Below are positions 8,797-16,940 of a DNA stretch of 64,000 bases, piece by piece. Location of the stretch: positions 62,001 to 126,000 of the forward strand of contig NJBK01000003.1 in assembly GCA_005223035.1 (NCBI GenBank). Direction: 5' to 3'. Below the pieces are notes generated by a model that made no database searches, was not told where the DNA came from, and saw only the letters and a program-made list of their open reading frames with translations. Made by a program: the position numbers and the translations under genes. Source of the DNA: Chloroflexi bacterium B3_Chlor (GTDB lineage: Bacteria; Chloroflexota; Anaerolineae; UBA7937; B3-Chlor). Position 1 is the stretch's first letter; each line of letters begins with the position of its first letter.

Positions 8797-10164
8797 CTGA
8801 TACTCTGGTGCAACCTCGGGTAGCTCGGCCTGCGCCGCTTTGATCTTGTCCTCGGGGTACTCGTAGTTGACCAGCTCCCCTGCAAAGTACGCGTCATAGG
8901 CCCCCATATCGAAGTGACCGTGCCCACAGAGGTTGAAGGCGATGACCTTCTCCTCACCGGTCTCCTTGCACTTCAGAGCCTCGTCCATAGCCACCTTGAT
9001 GGCATGAGCCGGCTCCGGCGCTGATATGATGCCCTCTGCCAGGGCGAAGCTCGCCGCAGCCTCGAAGGTAGGAACCTGGTGCTCAGCGCGAGTCTCCATG
9101 ATCCCAAGCTCATTTAGCAGGCAGATGATGGGCGCCATGCCGTGGTACCGCAGCCCTCCGGCGTGGATGGGGGCAGGTATGAAGCTGTGGCCGAGGGTGT
9201 ACATCTTCGCCACAGGCCCCGTCTTGGCCGCATCGCCGAAGTCATGCCTGTAGAGGCCCTTGGTTACGGAAGGAGAGGCCATGGGCTCCACGCAGATGAT
9301 TTGGATGTCTTTGCCATCCTTGATCTTGTCTGGGACCCAAGGAAGACTGAAACCACCCATGCTGCTGCCGCCACCGATGCAGCCGATCAGCATATCCGGG
9401 TAGTCGTCCGCCATCTCGAACTGCTTCTTCATCTCCTGCCCGATGACCGTCTGGTGCAACAAGACATGGTTAAGTACGCTGCCCAACGAGTACTTCGTGC
9501 CCTCGGTGGTGACGGCGTCCTCAACCCCCTCGCTGATGGCTAGCCCGAGGCTGCCTGTGTGCTCAGGATCTTCTTCCAGGTACTTCCTCCCGACGGAAGT
9601 GTCTGCGCTCGGGCTGGGCACGATTGTGGCGCCCCAGGCCTCCATCATGCTCTTGCGATAGGGCTTCTGCCGGTAGCTGATCGCCACCATGTACACCTTG
9701 CACTCCAGGTCGAAGAGATTGCAGGCAAAGGCCATAGCGCTACCCCACTGCCCAGCACCCGTCTCGGTGCTTATGCGCGTCTGCCCCTCCATCTTGTTGT
9801 AGTAGGCTTGCGCCACTGCCGTGTTGGGCTTGTGGCTACCGGGCGGGCTTACCCCTTCCCACTTGTAATAGATACGGGCGGGCGTGTCCAGGGCCTTCTC
9901 CCAACGATAGGCTCGATACAGGGGTGTGGGGCGCCACAGCTTGTAGACCTCGCGCACCGGCTCCGGGATCTCTATCCACCGCTCCTGACTCACTTCCTGC
10001 ATGATCAACTCCATGGGGAAGAGAGGAAGCAGATCATCCGGTGTCACAGGGTCCAACCTGCCGGGGTGAAGCACTGGTGGCAAGGGCTCGGGCAGGTCCG
10101 GCTGAACGTTGTACCAGTGGGTCGGGATATCTTTTTCGCCTAGAAGAAACTTAGTCTGTTCCAT
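8794..10164 (-). CDS. trpB2: TrpB2-type tryptophan synthase beta-like enzyme (PLP)
   Basis: A 456-residue protein, longer than the roughly 400 of canonical TrpB, with the N-terminal extension and RPTPLYRA segment of the TrpB2 group. The PLP lysine lies in GSHKPNTA (about residue 118), [10 protein letters not shown] provides the catalytic-loop region, and [10 protein letters not shown] is the phosphate-binding glycine loop. No trpA is nearby. TrpB2 enzymes work without TrpA, condensing free indole with a serine donor; at least some archaeal ones prefer O-phosphoserine. ATG 10164 is fixed by AAAGGAG upstream. It is the first gene of the unit read from the promoter at 10362-10390, followed by the serine-kinase-like gene and iorAB. 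It could instead salvage indole or run another beta-replacement. Confidence 0.9.
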   Translation of the reverse strand: MEQTKFLLGEKDIPTHWYNVQPDLPEPLPPVLHPGRLDPVTPDDLLPLFPMELIMQEVSQERWIEIPEPVREVYKLWRPTPLYRAYRWEKALDTPARIYYKWEGVSPPGSHKPNTAVAQAYYNKMEGQTRISTETGAGQWGSAMAFACNLFDLECKVYMVAISYRQKPYRKSMMEAWGATIVPSPSADTSVGRKYLEEDPEHTGSLGLAISEGVEDAVTTEGTKYSLGSVLNHVLLHQTVIGQEMKKQFEMADDYPDMLIGCIGGGSSMGGFSLPWVPDKIKDGKDIQIICVEPMASPSVTKGLYRHDFGDAAKTGPVAKMYTLGHSFIPAPIHAGGLRYHGMAPIICLLNELGIMETRAEHQVPTFEAAASFALAEGIISAPEPAHAIKVAMDEALKCKETGEEKVIAFNLCGHGHFDMGAYDAYFAGELVNYEYPEDKIKAAQAELPEVAPEYQ

Positions 10165-10361
10165 GTCTTCGCTCTCCTTTGGGTTAGACTTGGAGACTCC
10201 AAGAGGGCCTGGATCTTTCCTGAGGATCATCTACGGATGCGGACCCCCTGAAGCTCGGGCTGAGGTTCGATGAAAAGAAGCCTCCATCATCGTTCCTACG
10301 ATAGACATCACCCCCTTTCATCCACTCCGATGGACAGCACCCGACCGGCAAGACAATCGTA

Positions 10362-10390
10362 AGTATAGCACCAAGAGCGGCGTTGAGCAA
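10362..10390 (-). promoter_or_regulatory. Promoter of the trpB2-iorAB-Mo hydroxylase unit
   Basis: On the minus strand a -35 TTGCTC (10385-10390) is separated by 17 bp from a -10 TATACT (10362-10367), placing a leader of about 190 nt before trpB2. I see no T-box sequence and no run of Trp codons in that leader. Confidence 0.65.
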
Positions 10391-10405
10391 CCCTCAACGC
10401 TCTTG
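10372..10405 (-). repeat. Inverted repeat overlapping the -35 box
   Basis: Arms CGTTGAG (10381-10387) and CTCAACG (10393-10399), extended by an outer CAAGA/TCTTG pairing, form a long imperfect palindrome that covers the -35 region of the trpB2 promoter. It lies 33 nt after the V4R gene. It could be a terminator-like hairpin of the upstream unit (no T-run follows) or a repressor operator; the overlap with the promoter favours an operator. Confidence 0.5.
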
Positions 10406-10437
10406 GCGGCTTCGCCGCAGTCACGATTCGCAGGAAC

Positions 10438-10941
10438 TCACCCTTGCAGCACGAAGCGGCACAGTTCGTCTCCCCTGGCCCGGCACAGAGTCTCCTCTGA
10501 CCTAACCTCCGTCCCGAAGATGCCGGCAGCCATGCCTGCCATCACGCCGCGTATCATGTGGCACACGCCCCGGTCCGCGGTGCCGTAGGCCTCGGCAAAG
10601 GGCGAATTCCTCACCACGACTATCAGTTCTTTGCCCTCTGTATCAAGCTTCTCAACCTCGAACTTGCCCCAACCAATCTCTCCCCCCATTGTGCACATGA
10701 AGGCTACTATCTCCTCGTCGGAGTAGTTGAAGACCTCCTTGTACCTGGTCGAGGAGCGTGACCCACCCGTGTAACCGCCAGCCATCATCATCTCGGCCAC
10801 TCTGTCGCCGACCTCCACCTCTACCGCCTTCTGGAAGTCCACCACAGTGTCTGGCCGCATGACCATGTACCGCACGTCTTGGAAGGAGATGCACCCGCTG
10901 TCCGCGTCGTAGTCCAGGTTGTCCAAGATAGAGTTCTCCAT
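10438..10941 (-). CDS. V4R-domain protein
   Basis: A 167-residue protein whose C-terminal half matches the V4R (4-vinyl reductase) small-molecule-binding domain: a hydrophobic NSPFAEAYG segment, the GVMAGMAAGIFG helix and the closing ETLCRARGDELCRFVL, where paired cysteines and the RGDxxC pattern are typical. The start is preceded by GGGTGAGGG. It lies 6 nt after hyuB, so it is cotranslated with the HyuAB hydrolase. V4R domains bind hydrocarbons or other ligands as sensors or accessory subunits. Here it may be a third subunit or chaperone of the ring-opening enzyme; its function is not established. Confidence 0.75.
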   Translation of the reverse strand: MENSILDNLDYDADSGCISFQDVRYMVMRPDTVVDFQKAVEVEVGDRVAEMMMAGGYTGGSRSSTRYKEVFNYSDEEIVAFMCTMGGEIGWGKFEVEKLDTEGKELIVVVRNSPFAEAYGTADRGVCHMIRGVMAGMAAGIFGTEVRSEETLCRARGDELCRFVLQG

Positions 10942-10947
10942 TCGCCC

Positions 10948-12669
10948 TCACCCTCTGAGCTTTCTTGTCGCATCCTCGTCTACTTGCAGAGCCTGAGGAT
11001 CAATCACCACCTTGTAGTCGTCTAGCGCGCTCTCCACAGTTACCTTGCCGTCTCTCACGTCCTCCAACAGCAGTTCTCGATCGCGCTCCAAGGGATCACC
11101 ATAGCCACCTGCACCAGGTAGTCGTAGGCTGACCACGTCCCCTTTCTCGAGCACATCTAGTCCTTTGGACTTGAGCTGCCTCTCCTCCGGGGTGTCAGGG
11201 TTGAGGATGAATTTACCTTTGCTGCCTTCCTTGCCCCCAAAGAGGCCAAAGGCGCCGAAGCGTTGGCGGTCGCCGTATCGGGCCAAGGATACGTTGTCGG
11301 TCAGCACCTCGATGTCGCGCCGCACCGTCAGTCCACCTCGGTACTTGCCCGCGCCGCCAGAATCGGGAATGAACTCGTATCTCAGGATACGCACCGGATA
11401 TTCTAGTTCAACCGCCTCGATAGGTGTGTTCTTGAAACGGGCCAGATGTGAGTCCTGACCATCTCGACCATCCTTGGTCGGTCGCGCACCCGCGCCGCCC
11501 CCCTGGATGTCAATGAAGACGAAACGTTTGCCCGTAGTGGGATGGTATCCACTGAACCCACAGTTCGTGATCTGGCCGTGGCAACCAGCCTGTACCCGAT
11601 TGGGTACCACCTTGGACAGCGCCAGCATCATCGCCTCAGCGATCTTTTGCGAGGTATTGGTTCGGGCACCTACCGCCGCAGGCATCTTTGGGTTGACAAT
11701 AAGCCCTTCCTCAGCCTCCACGGTGAAGGGGCGATAGCAGCCCGAGTTTGGAGGGACATGGGGATCAATCACTGCGATCAGGGCGTAGTAGACGGCTGCG
11801 TGGACAGTGGCTATCGGGCAGTTGATATTCCCCTTCACCTGCTTGGCGCTGCCGTCGAAATCAACAACCACTTCATCGCCCCTCTTGTGGATGTTGACTT
11901 GCAGCTTGATCGGCTCGTCGGTCTGGCCATCATCATCAATCCAGTCAACGCCCGTATAAGTCCCGTCGGCAATCTTCCTCAACCCAGCGCGGATGCGACT
12001 TTCCGAATAGTCCAGTAGCATCTCCTTGCACTTCCGCACGACTTCGACCCCGTACTTGTCGTGAATGTCCCGGAGCCTCTGCACCCCGACGAAGTCGGCC
12101 GAGGCCTGGGCGCGTACATCACCAAGGGTCTTATCCGGCACCCGAATGTTGTTCTGCAAGATGCCGAATAGCTCCGGATCCTCCTTGCCTTTCTTGTACA
12201 GCTTGACCATCGGGAAGCGCAAGCCTTCCATGTAGATCTCCGTCAACCCGCCGGCTGTTCCGCCAGGCACCGCACCTCCCATGTCTGAGTGATGTGCGAT
12301 GCTTCCTGTGAAACCCACCAACTCACCGTTGTAGTGCGCCGGCGCGAAGGTCACCATGTCCATGACGTGTTGGCCGCCCGCATAAGGGTCATTGAACATG
12401 ATCAAGTCTCCCTCGTCGAGGTCCTCAGGCTTGTACTTTGTAACAAGAGCACGCATCCCGAGTTCGAAGCCTGTAAGGAGCATCGGCGCATGGTGAGCCT
12501 GGGCTATAGTATTACCATGACGGTCGAACACAGAGCAGGTCATGTCCTCGATTTCCTTGATAACCGTGGAGCGGGCAGTGCGGACCAGCGTCCGGCCCAT
12601 CTCGTCGGCCGCCTGTTCCATGGCATAGCGGATGACCTGCATAGTGATGGAATCAGCCTTGTAGGGCAT
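10948..12669 (-). CDS. Hydantoinase B/oxoprolinase-family subunit
   Basis: A 573-residue HyuB-family protein. Recognisable stretches are the N-terminal ADEMGRTLVRTARS, DITM-like segment DMTCSVFDRHG, NDPYAGGQHVMDM, HHSDMGGAVPGG, and the C-terminal GGAGKYRGGLTVRRD and LPGAGGYGDPLERD. The start has AGGAGGT 5 nt upstream. With HyuA it forms an ATP-dependent amide/lactam hydrolase or carboxylase. Relatives include N-methylhydantoinase, 5-oxoprolinase, acetone carboxylase and the hydantoinase-like enzyme of anaerobic indoleacetate degradation. With a Mo hydroxylase in the next operon, opening of a 2-oxo-indole lactam is the favoured inference. Confidence 0.9.
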   Translation of the reverse strand: MPYKADSITMQVIRYAMEQAADEMGRTLVRTARSTVIKEIEDMTCSVFDRHGNTIAQAHHAPMLLTGFELGMRALVTKYKPEDLDEGDLIMFNDPYAGGQHVMDMVTFAPAHYNGELVGFTGSIAHHSDMGGAVPGGTAGGLTEIYMEGLRFPMVKLYKKGKEDPELFGILQNNIRVPDKTLGDVRAQASADFVGVQRLRDIHDKYGVEVVRKCKEMLLDYSESRIRAGLRKIADGTYTGVDWIDDDGQTDEPIKLQVNIHKRGDEVVVDFDGSAKQVKGNINCPIATVHAAVYYALIAVIDPHVPPNSGCYRPFTVEAEEGLIVNPKMPAAVGARTNTSQKIAEAMMLALSKVVPNRVQAGCHGQITNCGFSGYHPTTGKRFVFIDIQGGGAGARPTKDGRDGQDSHLARFKNTPIEAVELEYPVRILRYEFIPDSGGAGKYRGGLTVRRDIEVLTDNVSLARYGDRQRFGAFGLFGGKEGSKGKFILNPDTPEERQLKSKGLDVLEKGDVVSLRLPGAGGYGDPLERDRELLLEDVRDGKVTVESALDDYKVVIDPQALQVDEDATRKLRG

Positions 12670-12710
12670 CTAGTACCTCCTGAGCTCAAAAGTGACTACA
12701 TCTCACCCTA

Positions 12711-14762
12711 TCACAGAGGGACGATGATGTTGCCATACTCGTCGACCGTTCCCTTGACGTCTGGTGTAAGCACCGTTGTCGAGGCCATCTCCTCGACCAA
12801 GGCAGGGCCACTGACGACATGCCCAGGGCGTAGGAGAGCACGGTCATAGATCGCCGTGTCGATGAAGCCCTCGGTAGGAAAATGAACCGGACGAGTACCC
12901 TTACGTGCTATCTCAGCATCGCCATCTCCGGCGCCGCTGTGGGCAAGCGATACCTCGGGCACCTTCCCGATGGCCGCCACCCGCACGTTGATGAACTCGA
13001 CCATCTCGTCAACAGAGCCGTAGGCATAGATGCGGTAGTGCAAGTCATGGAAAAGATCCACAATCTCTTTGATGTCAGCCTGCGTGAGAGGCTCTTTCCG
13101 CGTCACTGGGGTGCTGAGCTCATACGATTGCCCTTGGTACCGCAAGTCCGCTGACCATAGAATCTCGATCTCAGCTTCGGGAACGCTCTGTCCCTTCAGC
13201 TGGTCTCGGCCCTGCGTCTCCAGCTCCTTGAACGCTGCCAACAGTTCTTCAGGCGTGAGTTCCTTCTCGTTCTTGGCGACAGTGGAAGCATAATCATAAC
13301 GTGTGTTAGCTACCAGCAAACCCACCGCGGAGAAAGTCCCGGCATAAGGGGGCACGACCACCCTTTTCATGTCCAAGTCCTGTGCGAGTTCGACCGCATG
13401 CAGCGGCCCTGCGCCTCCGAAAGGTAGCAGGGCGAACTCTCGGACGTCGAACCCCTTCTCCGTTGAGTTCACGCTAATGGCGCGCTCCATGTTTGCGTTG
13501 ACCACGCGGATTATCCCACTGGCGGCCTCTTCGAGGGACACCACCAGGGGCTCAGCCACATGCTGCTTGATGGCCTTTTCAGCCAACTCCGGATACAGCT
13601 TCATCTCCCCGCCCAGGAAGTAGTCGGGGTTGAGGCGGCCCAATACCAGATTGGCGTCGGTGACCGTCGGTCGTTCCCCACCCAGTCCGTAGCAGGCTGG
13701 GCCTGGCTCGGAGCCGGCGCTCTCAGGGCCCACGTTCAGCGCTCCCCCTTCATCAATCCAGGCCAGGCTCCCGCCTCCAGCGCCGATCGCCTGTACATCC
13801 AAGATGGGAATCTTGACCGGGAAGCCCTCGAACTGACTCTCGGGGGCCACTCGAGGTTCACCATGATCTATCACACCAACATCGAAGCTGGTACCGCCCA
13901 TGTCTACGCTGACGACCTGTTGGTCGCCCGTCAGCCGCCCCACGTACGCAGCCGCCAGTGCCCCTCCAGCCGGGCCTGAGTTGACTATGTTGACCGCTCG
14001 ATACTTGGCCATCTCGGTAGTCATGGAGCCGCCGCTGGCCTGCATGATTCGCAGGTCCACATCACCGTACCGGTCACTCAGCTGTCCTTCCAGATTGTCG
14101 ATGTACCGCTCCACGACTGGGGCCAGATATGCGTTGATGACCGTGGTCGAAGTGCGCTCGAACTCACGAAATTCGGGGGCGAGTTCAGAGGAGATGGAAA
14201 CAACAGCCTCGGGAAACATACTCTGGCAGATTTCCTGTAGCCTTTTCTCGTGTGTGGGGTTGCAGAAGCTGAAGAGGAAGGTAACAGCTATCGACTCCAC
14301 ACCCTGGTCCTTGAGGAAGCTCACCGCCTCGCGAGCCGATTCCTCGTCAAGGGGGACCACCACCTGACCATCTGCACCGACTCGCTCTTTGACATCCAGT
14401 CGCAGATACCGGGGCACGAGAGGCAGTGGCGTATCAACGAAGATGTCGTACAGGCCGGCGGCTGGCCGCTCGATGCGACCTATCCCCAGCACGTCCCTCA
14501 TACCTTGAGTGGTTATCAGGCCCGTTCGCGCTCCCTTGCGCTCGATGAGGGCGTTGGTGCCTATTGTCGTGCCGTGCACCATGTAGTCTACCTGGTCAAA
14601 GCCAGCGCCGACCATGCCCAATATCCTATCAATGCCTCCGATGACCCCTTTCGCCAAATCGTCATGAGTGGTCAGCACTTTGGTATAACGAATCTGACCG
14701 CTGACATCGTCAATCAGTACAATGTCAGTGAACGTCCCTCCGACATCAATGCCAATACGCAT
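12711..14762 (-). CDS. Hydantoinase A/oxoprolinase-family ATP-binding subunit
   Basis: A 683-residue HyuA-family protein with the N-terminal phosphate loop MRIGIDVGGTFTDIVLID, the VDYMVHGTTIGTNALIERKG segment, VNSGPAGGALAA, the SVDMGGTSFDVGVI second phosphate motif and FGGAGPLHAVELAQ of the actin/hexokinase-like fold. It is of usual length and carries no fusion to HyuB, so the two subunits are separate here. It uses ATP to activate the substrate amide or ketone for its partner HyuB, 41 nt downstream. It lies between the acyl-CoA mutase and hyuB genes, which ties lactam opening to a CoA-ester rearrangement. Confidence 0.92.
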   Translation of the reverse strand: MRIGIDVGGTFTDIVLIDDVSGQIRYTKVLTTHDDLAKGVIGGIDRILGMVGAGFDQVDYMVHGTTIGTNALIERKGARTGLITTQGMRDVLGIGRIERPAAGLYDIFVDTPLPLVPRYLRLDVKERVGADGQVVVPLDEESAREAVSFLKDQGVESIAVTFLFSFCNPTHEKRLQEICQSMFPEAVVSISSELAPEFREFERTSTTVINAYLAPVVERYIDNLEGQLSDRYGDVDLRIMQASGGSMTTEMAKYRAVNIVNSGPAGGALAAAYVGRLTGDQQVVSVDMGGTSFDVGVIDHGEPRVAPESQFEGFPVKIPILDVQAIGAGGGSLAWIDEGGALNVGPESAGSEPGPACYGLGGERPTVTDANLVLGRLNPDYFLGGEMKLYPELAEKAIKQHVAEPLVVSLEEAASGIIRVVNANMERAISVNSTEKGFDVREFALLPFGGAGPLHAVELAQDLDMKRVVVPPYAGTFSAVGLLVANTRYDYASTVAKNEKELTPEELLAAFKELETQGRDQLKGQSVPEAEIEILWSADLRYQGQSYELSTPVTRKEPLTQADIKEIVDLFHDLHYRIYAYGSVDEMVEFINVRVAAIGKVPEVSLAHSGAGDGDAEIARKGTRPVHFPTEGFIDTAIYDRALLRPGHVVSGPALVEEMASTTVLTPDVKGTVDEYGNIIVPL

Positions 14763-14894
14763 ACTCTCTTGTCCCCCACTCCGAGTCTTCGTCCCTCTCT
14801 GCAGACGAGAGGGCGACCAAGCATCACATCATCAGGAGCGCAGGTCGGGCTGGCTCTCTATGCGATCACGCCTTGCTCACGCAGTCTGGCGGAT

Positions 14895-16496
14895 CTATAG
14901 CCCAACTGGTTCCTTGAACTCGCCAAAAACGTCTTTGAGCACCTGAGTCATCTCGCCGACCGTGGCATAGGCTCGCACAGCCTCCATGACGTACGGCATG
15001 AGGTTCTCCGTCCCCTGGGCTGCACGACGCAGATTCTCCAAAGTCTCACTCACTTTGGCGCCATCGCGCTCGGCCCTCAACTCGTTTAGTCGCCGAATCT
15101 GCTCCTCGGCTCGTTCTGGTTCATACTCATGCAGCTCGACGTCCCGCTCCTCTGCCTCGATGCGGTATTTGTTCACACCAACCTTGACGATCTCGCCTCT
15201 CTGGATGCCCTGCTCATAGAGGTACGCCTGGCCCGCTACCTCGCGCTGGATGTGGCCCTCGCTGACGGCCTTGACAATGCCCCCCATTTTCTCCACCTTC
15301 TCCATCTCTTCTGCGATCTTCTCCTCCAGATCGGTGGTCAGGCGCTCAATGTAGTATGAGCCAGCGAGGGGATCCACCGTGTCACACAGCCCCATTTCCT
15401 CGACCAGGATCTGCATGGTGCGCAGGCCGATCAGGGCTGCCTTCTCCGTGGGTATGGTGTAGGCCTCGTCATAGGTGCACAGGGCCATCGTTTGGGTGCC
15501 GCTGAGGGCCGAGACGAGGGCGTAGTAGGCGCCACGCACCACATTGTTCTCCGGTTGCTCGATGGTCAGCCCGCCGCCACCACCGCCAGCGATCATCTTC
15601 ATCTGCATCGCCTTGGGACTGGTGGCTCCGAACTTCTCCCGAACTATCTTCGCCCAGAGACGACGCGCGGCGCGGAACTTGGCTACTTGCTCGAATAGAT
15701 TGCCCCAGATGTCAAAATTGAAGGAAAGTCGAGCCACGAAGTCGTCAACGTCCACACCCCGCTCACGCACGTGGTCGACATATGCCGAAGCGATGGCGTA
15801 GGCATAGGCGATCTCCTGCACAGGATTGGCTCCCGACTCACGGATGTGATAGCCGCATACGCTTACAGGATAGTAGTAAGGCACGTTCTGCGCGCAGAAC
15901 TCGATAGTGTCTCCGATCTGGCGAATGGAGGGCTCCACCGGAAAGATCCAGGTTCCCCGCCCGATGTACTCCTTGAGGATGTCATTCTGAGCCGTACCCC
16001 GAAGTTCCTGCAGAGGCACTCCCTGTTTCTCAGCCACGACGAAGTACATAGACATCATGATCGCCGCCACACCGTTGATCGTCAGGCTGGTGCTGATCTC
16101 GTCCAGAGGGATACCCTCAAAGGCCTCCTCCATGTCGCGCAAGCTGTCAACCGCCATGCCCACGCGCCCCACCTCACCCCAGGCAAGAGGATTGTCGGAA
16201 TCCAGTCCCATCTGTGAAGGCAGATCGAAAGCCACGTTGAGGGCATTCTGTCCGTGGGAAATGAGGTACTTGAAACGCTGGTTGCTCTCCTGGGGTGTGC
16301 CGAAGCCAGCGTATTGCCGCATGGTCCAGGGCCGGTACCTGTACATGTACTTGTGGATGCCCCGCGTGAAAGGATAGGCACCCGGCTCGCCGATATCCTC
16401 GTCGTGATCTATGTCAGCCACATCCTCGGGTCCATATATTGGCTTGACGCTGATGCCCGATTCCAGAACTACATCTCGCAGTTTCTTCTCTTTCAT
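14895..16496 (-). CDS. Methylmalonyl-CoA mutase-family acyl-CoA mutase, large (catalytic) subunit
   Basis: A 533-residue TIM-barrel domain of the B12-dependent acyl-CoA mutase family without the C-terminal cobalamin-binding domain, so a separate small subunit is needed; none is in the window. Family stretches are RPWTMRQYAGFG, NVAFDLPSQMGLDSD, SLTINGVAA, GTAQNDILKEYIGRGTWI, SVCGYHIRESGA and AYDEAY-like TYDEAYTIPTEKAALIGLRT. Near residue 47 the segment that reads YPTMY in methylmalonyl-CoA mutases is HKYMY, altering two residues near the acyl group. ATG 16496 has AAAGGG upstream, and a strong promoter lies at 16688-16716. In the indoleacetate pathway a mutase of this family rearranges aryl-succinyl-CoA to benzylmalonyl-CoA; ordinary methylmalonyl-CoA activity cannot be excluded. 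Confidence 0.88.
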   Translation of the reverse strand: MKEKKLRDVVLESGISVKPIYGPEDVADIDHDEDIGEPGAYPFTRGIHKYMYRYRPWTMRQYAGFGTPQESNQRFKYLISHGQNALNVAFDLPSQMGLDSDNPLAWGEVGRVGMAVDSLRDMEEAFEGIPLDEISTSLTINGVAAIMMSMYFVVAEKQGVPLQELRGTAQNDILKEYIGRGTWIFPVEPSIRQIGDTIEFCAQNVPYYYPVSVCGYHIRESGANPVQEIAYAYAIASAYVDHVRERGVDVDDFVARLSFNFDIWGNLFEQVAKFRAARRLWAKIVREKFGATSPKAMQMKMIAGGGGGGLTIEQPENNVVRGAYYALVSALSGTQTMALCTYDEAYTIPTEKAALIGLRTMQILVEEMGLCDTVDPLAGSYYIERLTTDLEEKIAEEMEKVEKMGGIVKAVSEGHIQREVAGQAYLYEQGIQRGEIVKVGVNKYRIEAEERDVELHEYEPERAEEQIRRLNELRAERDGAKVSETLENLRRAAQGTENLMPYVMEAVRAYATVGEMTQVLKDVFGEFKEPVGL

Positions 16497-16687
16497 AGCC
16501 AAGCCCTTTCACTATTTCCGTCGGCTGTGTGCTACGAGTCATGTGATCCCGAACACCCAGACGCATCCGAGATTTGCAGCGCCTATTCCAAGGATTGAAG
16601 CAGCTTCCGCCATGCCAGGTTGCTTAGGTCGGCTTTGTCGCTCCAAGGCTTGGGGGGAGACCTTCAAGCACGCGGGCGAGCTTTGCT

Positions 16688-16716
16688 ATTATAAAGCACT
16701 GTTTCACACCAGTCAA
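16688..16716 (-). promoter_or_regulatory. Promoter of the mutase-hyuAB-V4R unit
   Basis: On the minus strand TTGACT (16711-16716) and TATAAT (16688-16693) are spaced by 17 bp, giving a leader of about 185 nt before the mutase ATG. The region 16503-16940 otherwise holds only this promoter and the divergent corA promoter; I see no gene in it. Confidence 0.75.
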
Positions 16717-16839
16717 GTACTACAATACTCTGTTCAACCTCCTTGGCAGACTCGTCTCAACGTGACATGGGGACCGATGAGCGGTGAGTGGCAGCCCAAA
16801 GAGAATCCCACGGCACACGCTCGTATTCAGTCAAATCGC

Positions 16840-16868
16840 TTGCTAACGCCCAACTGCGTGAGTATAAT
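16840..16868 (+). promoter_or_regulatory. Promoter of corA
   Basis: TTGCTA (16840-16845), 17 bp, TATAAT (16863-16868). Its position downstream of earlier in-frame starts supports ATG 16941 as the corA start. Confidence 0.7.
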
Positions 16869-16940
16869 CCAGCGGAAGTGATCCATCATCAGAGAAGACC
16901 TTTGAGCATCCCAGTCACCGTGGGCGGAGAGGAGGTCGTG

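Noticed and set aside
10165-10361. trp leader peptide or Trp T-box before trpB2
   Set aside because: No T-box core sequence, no terminator with T-run and no Trp codons in the short frames.
10438-14762. Acetone carboxylase AcxABC
   Set aside because: HyuA and HyuB are separate as in acetone carboxylase, but the small third protein is a V4R domain, not the acetone carboxylase gamma subunit, and the neighbours fit indole chemistry better.
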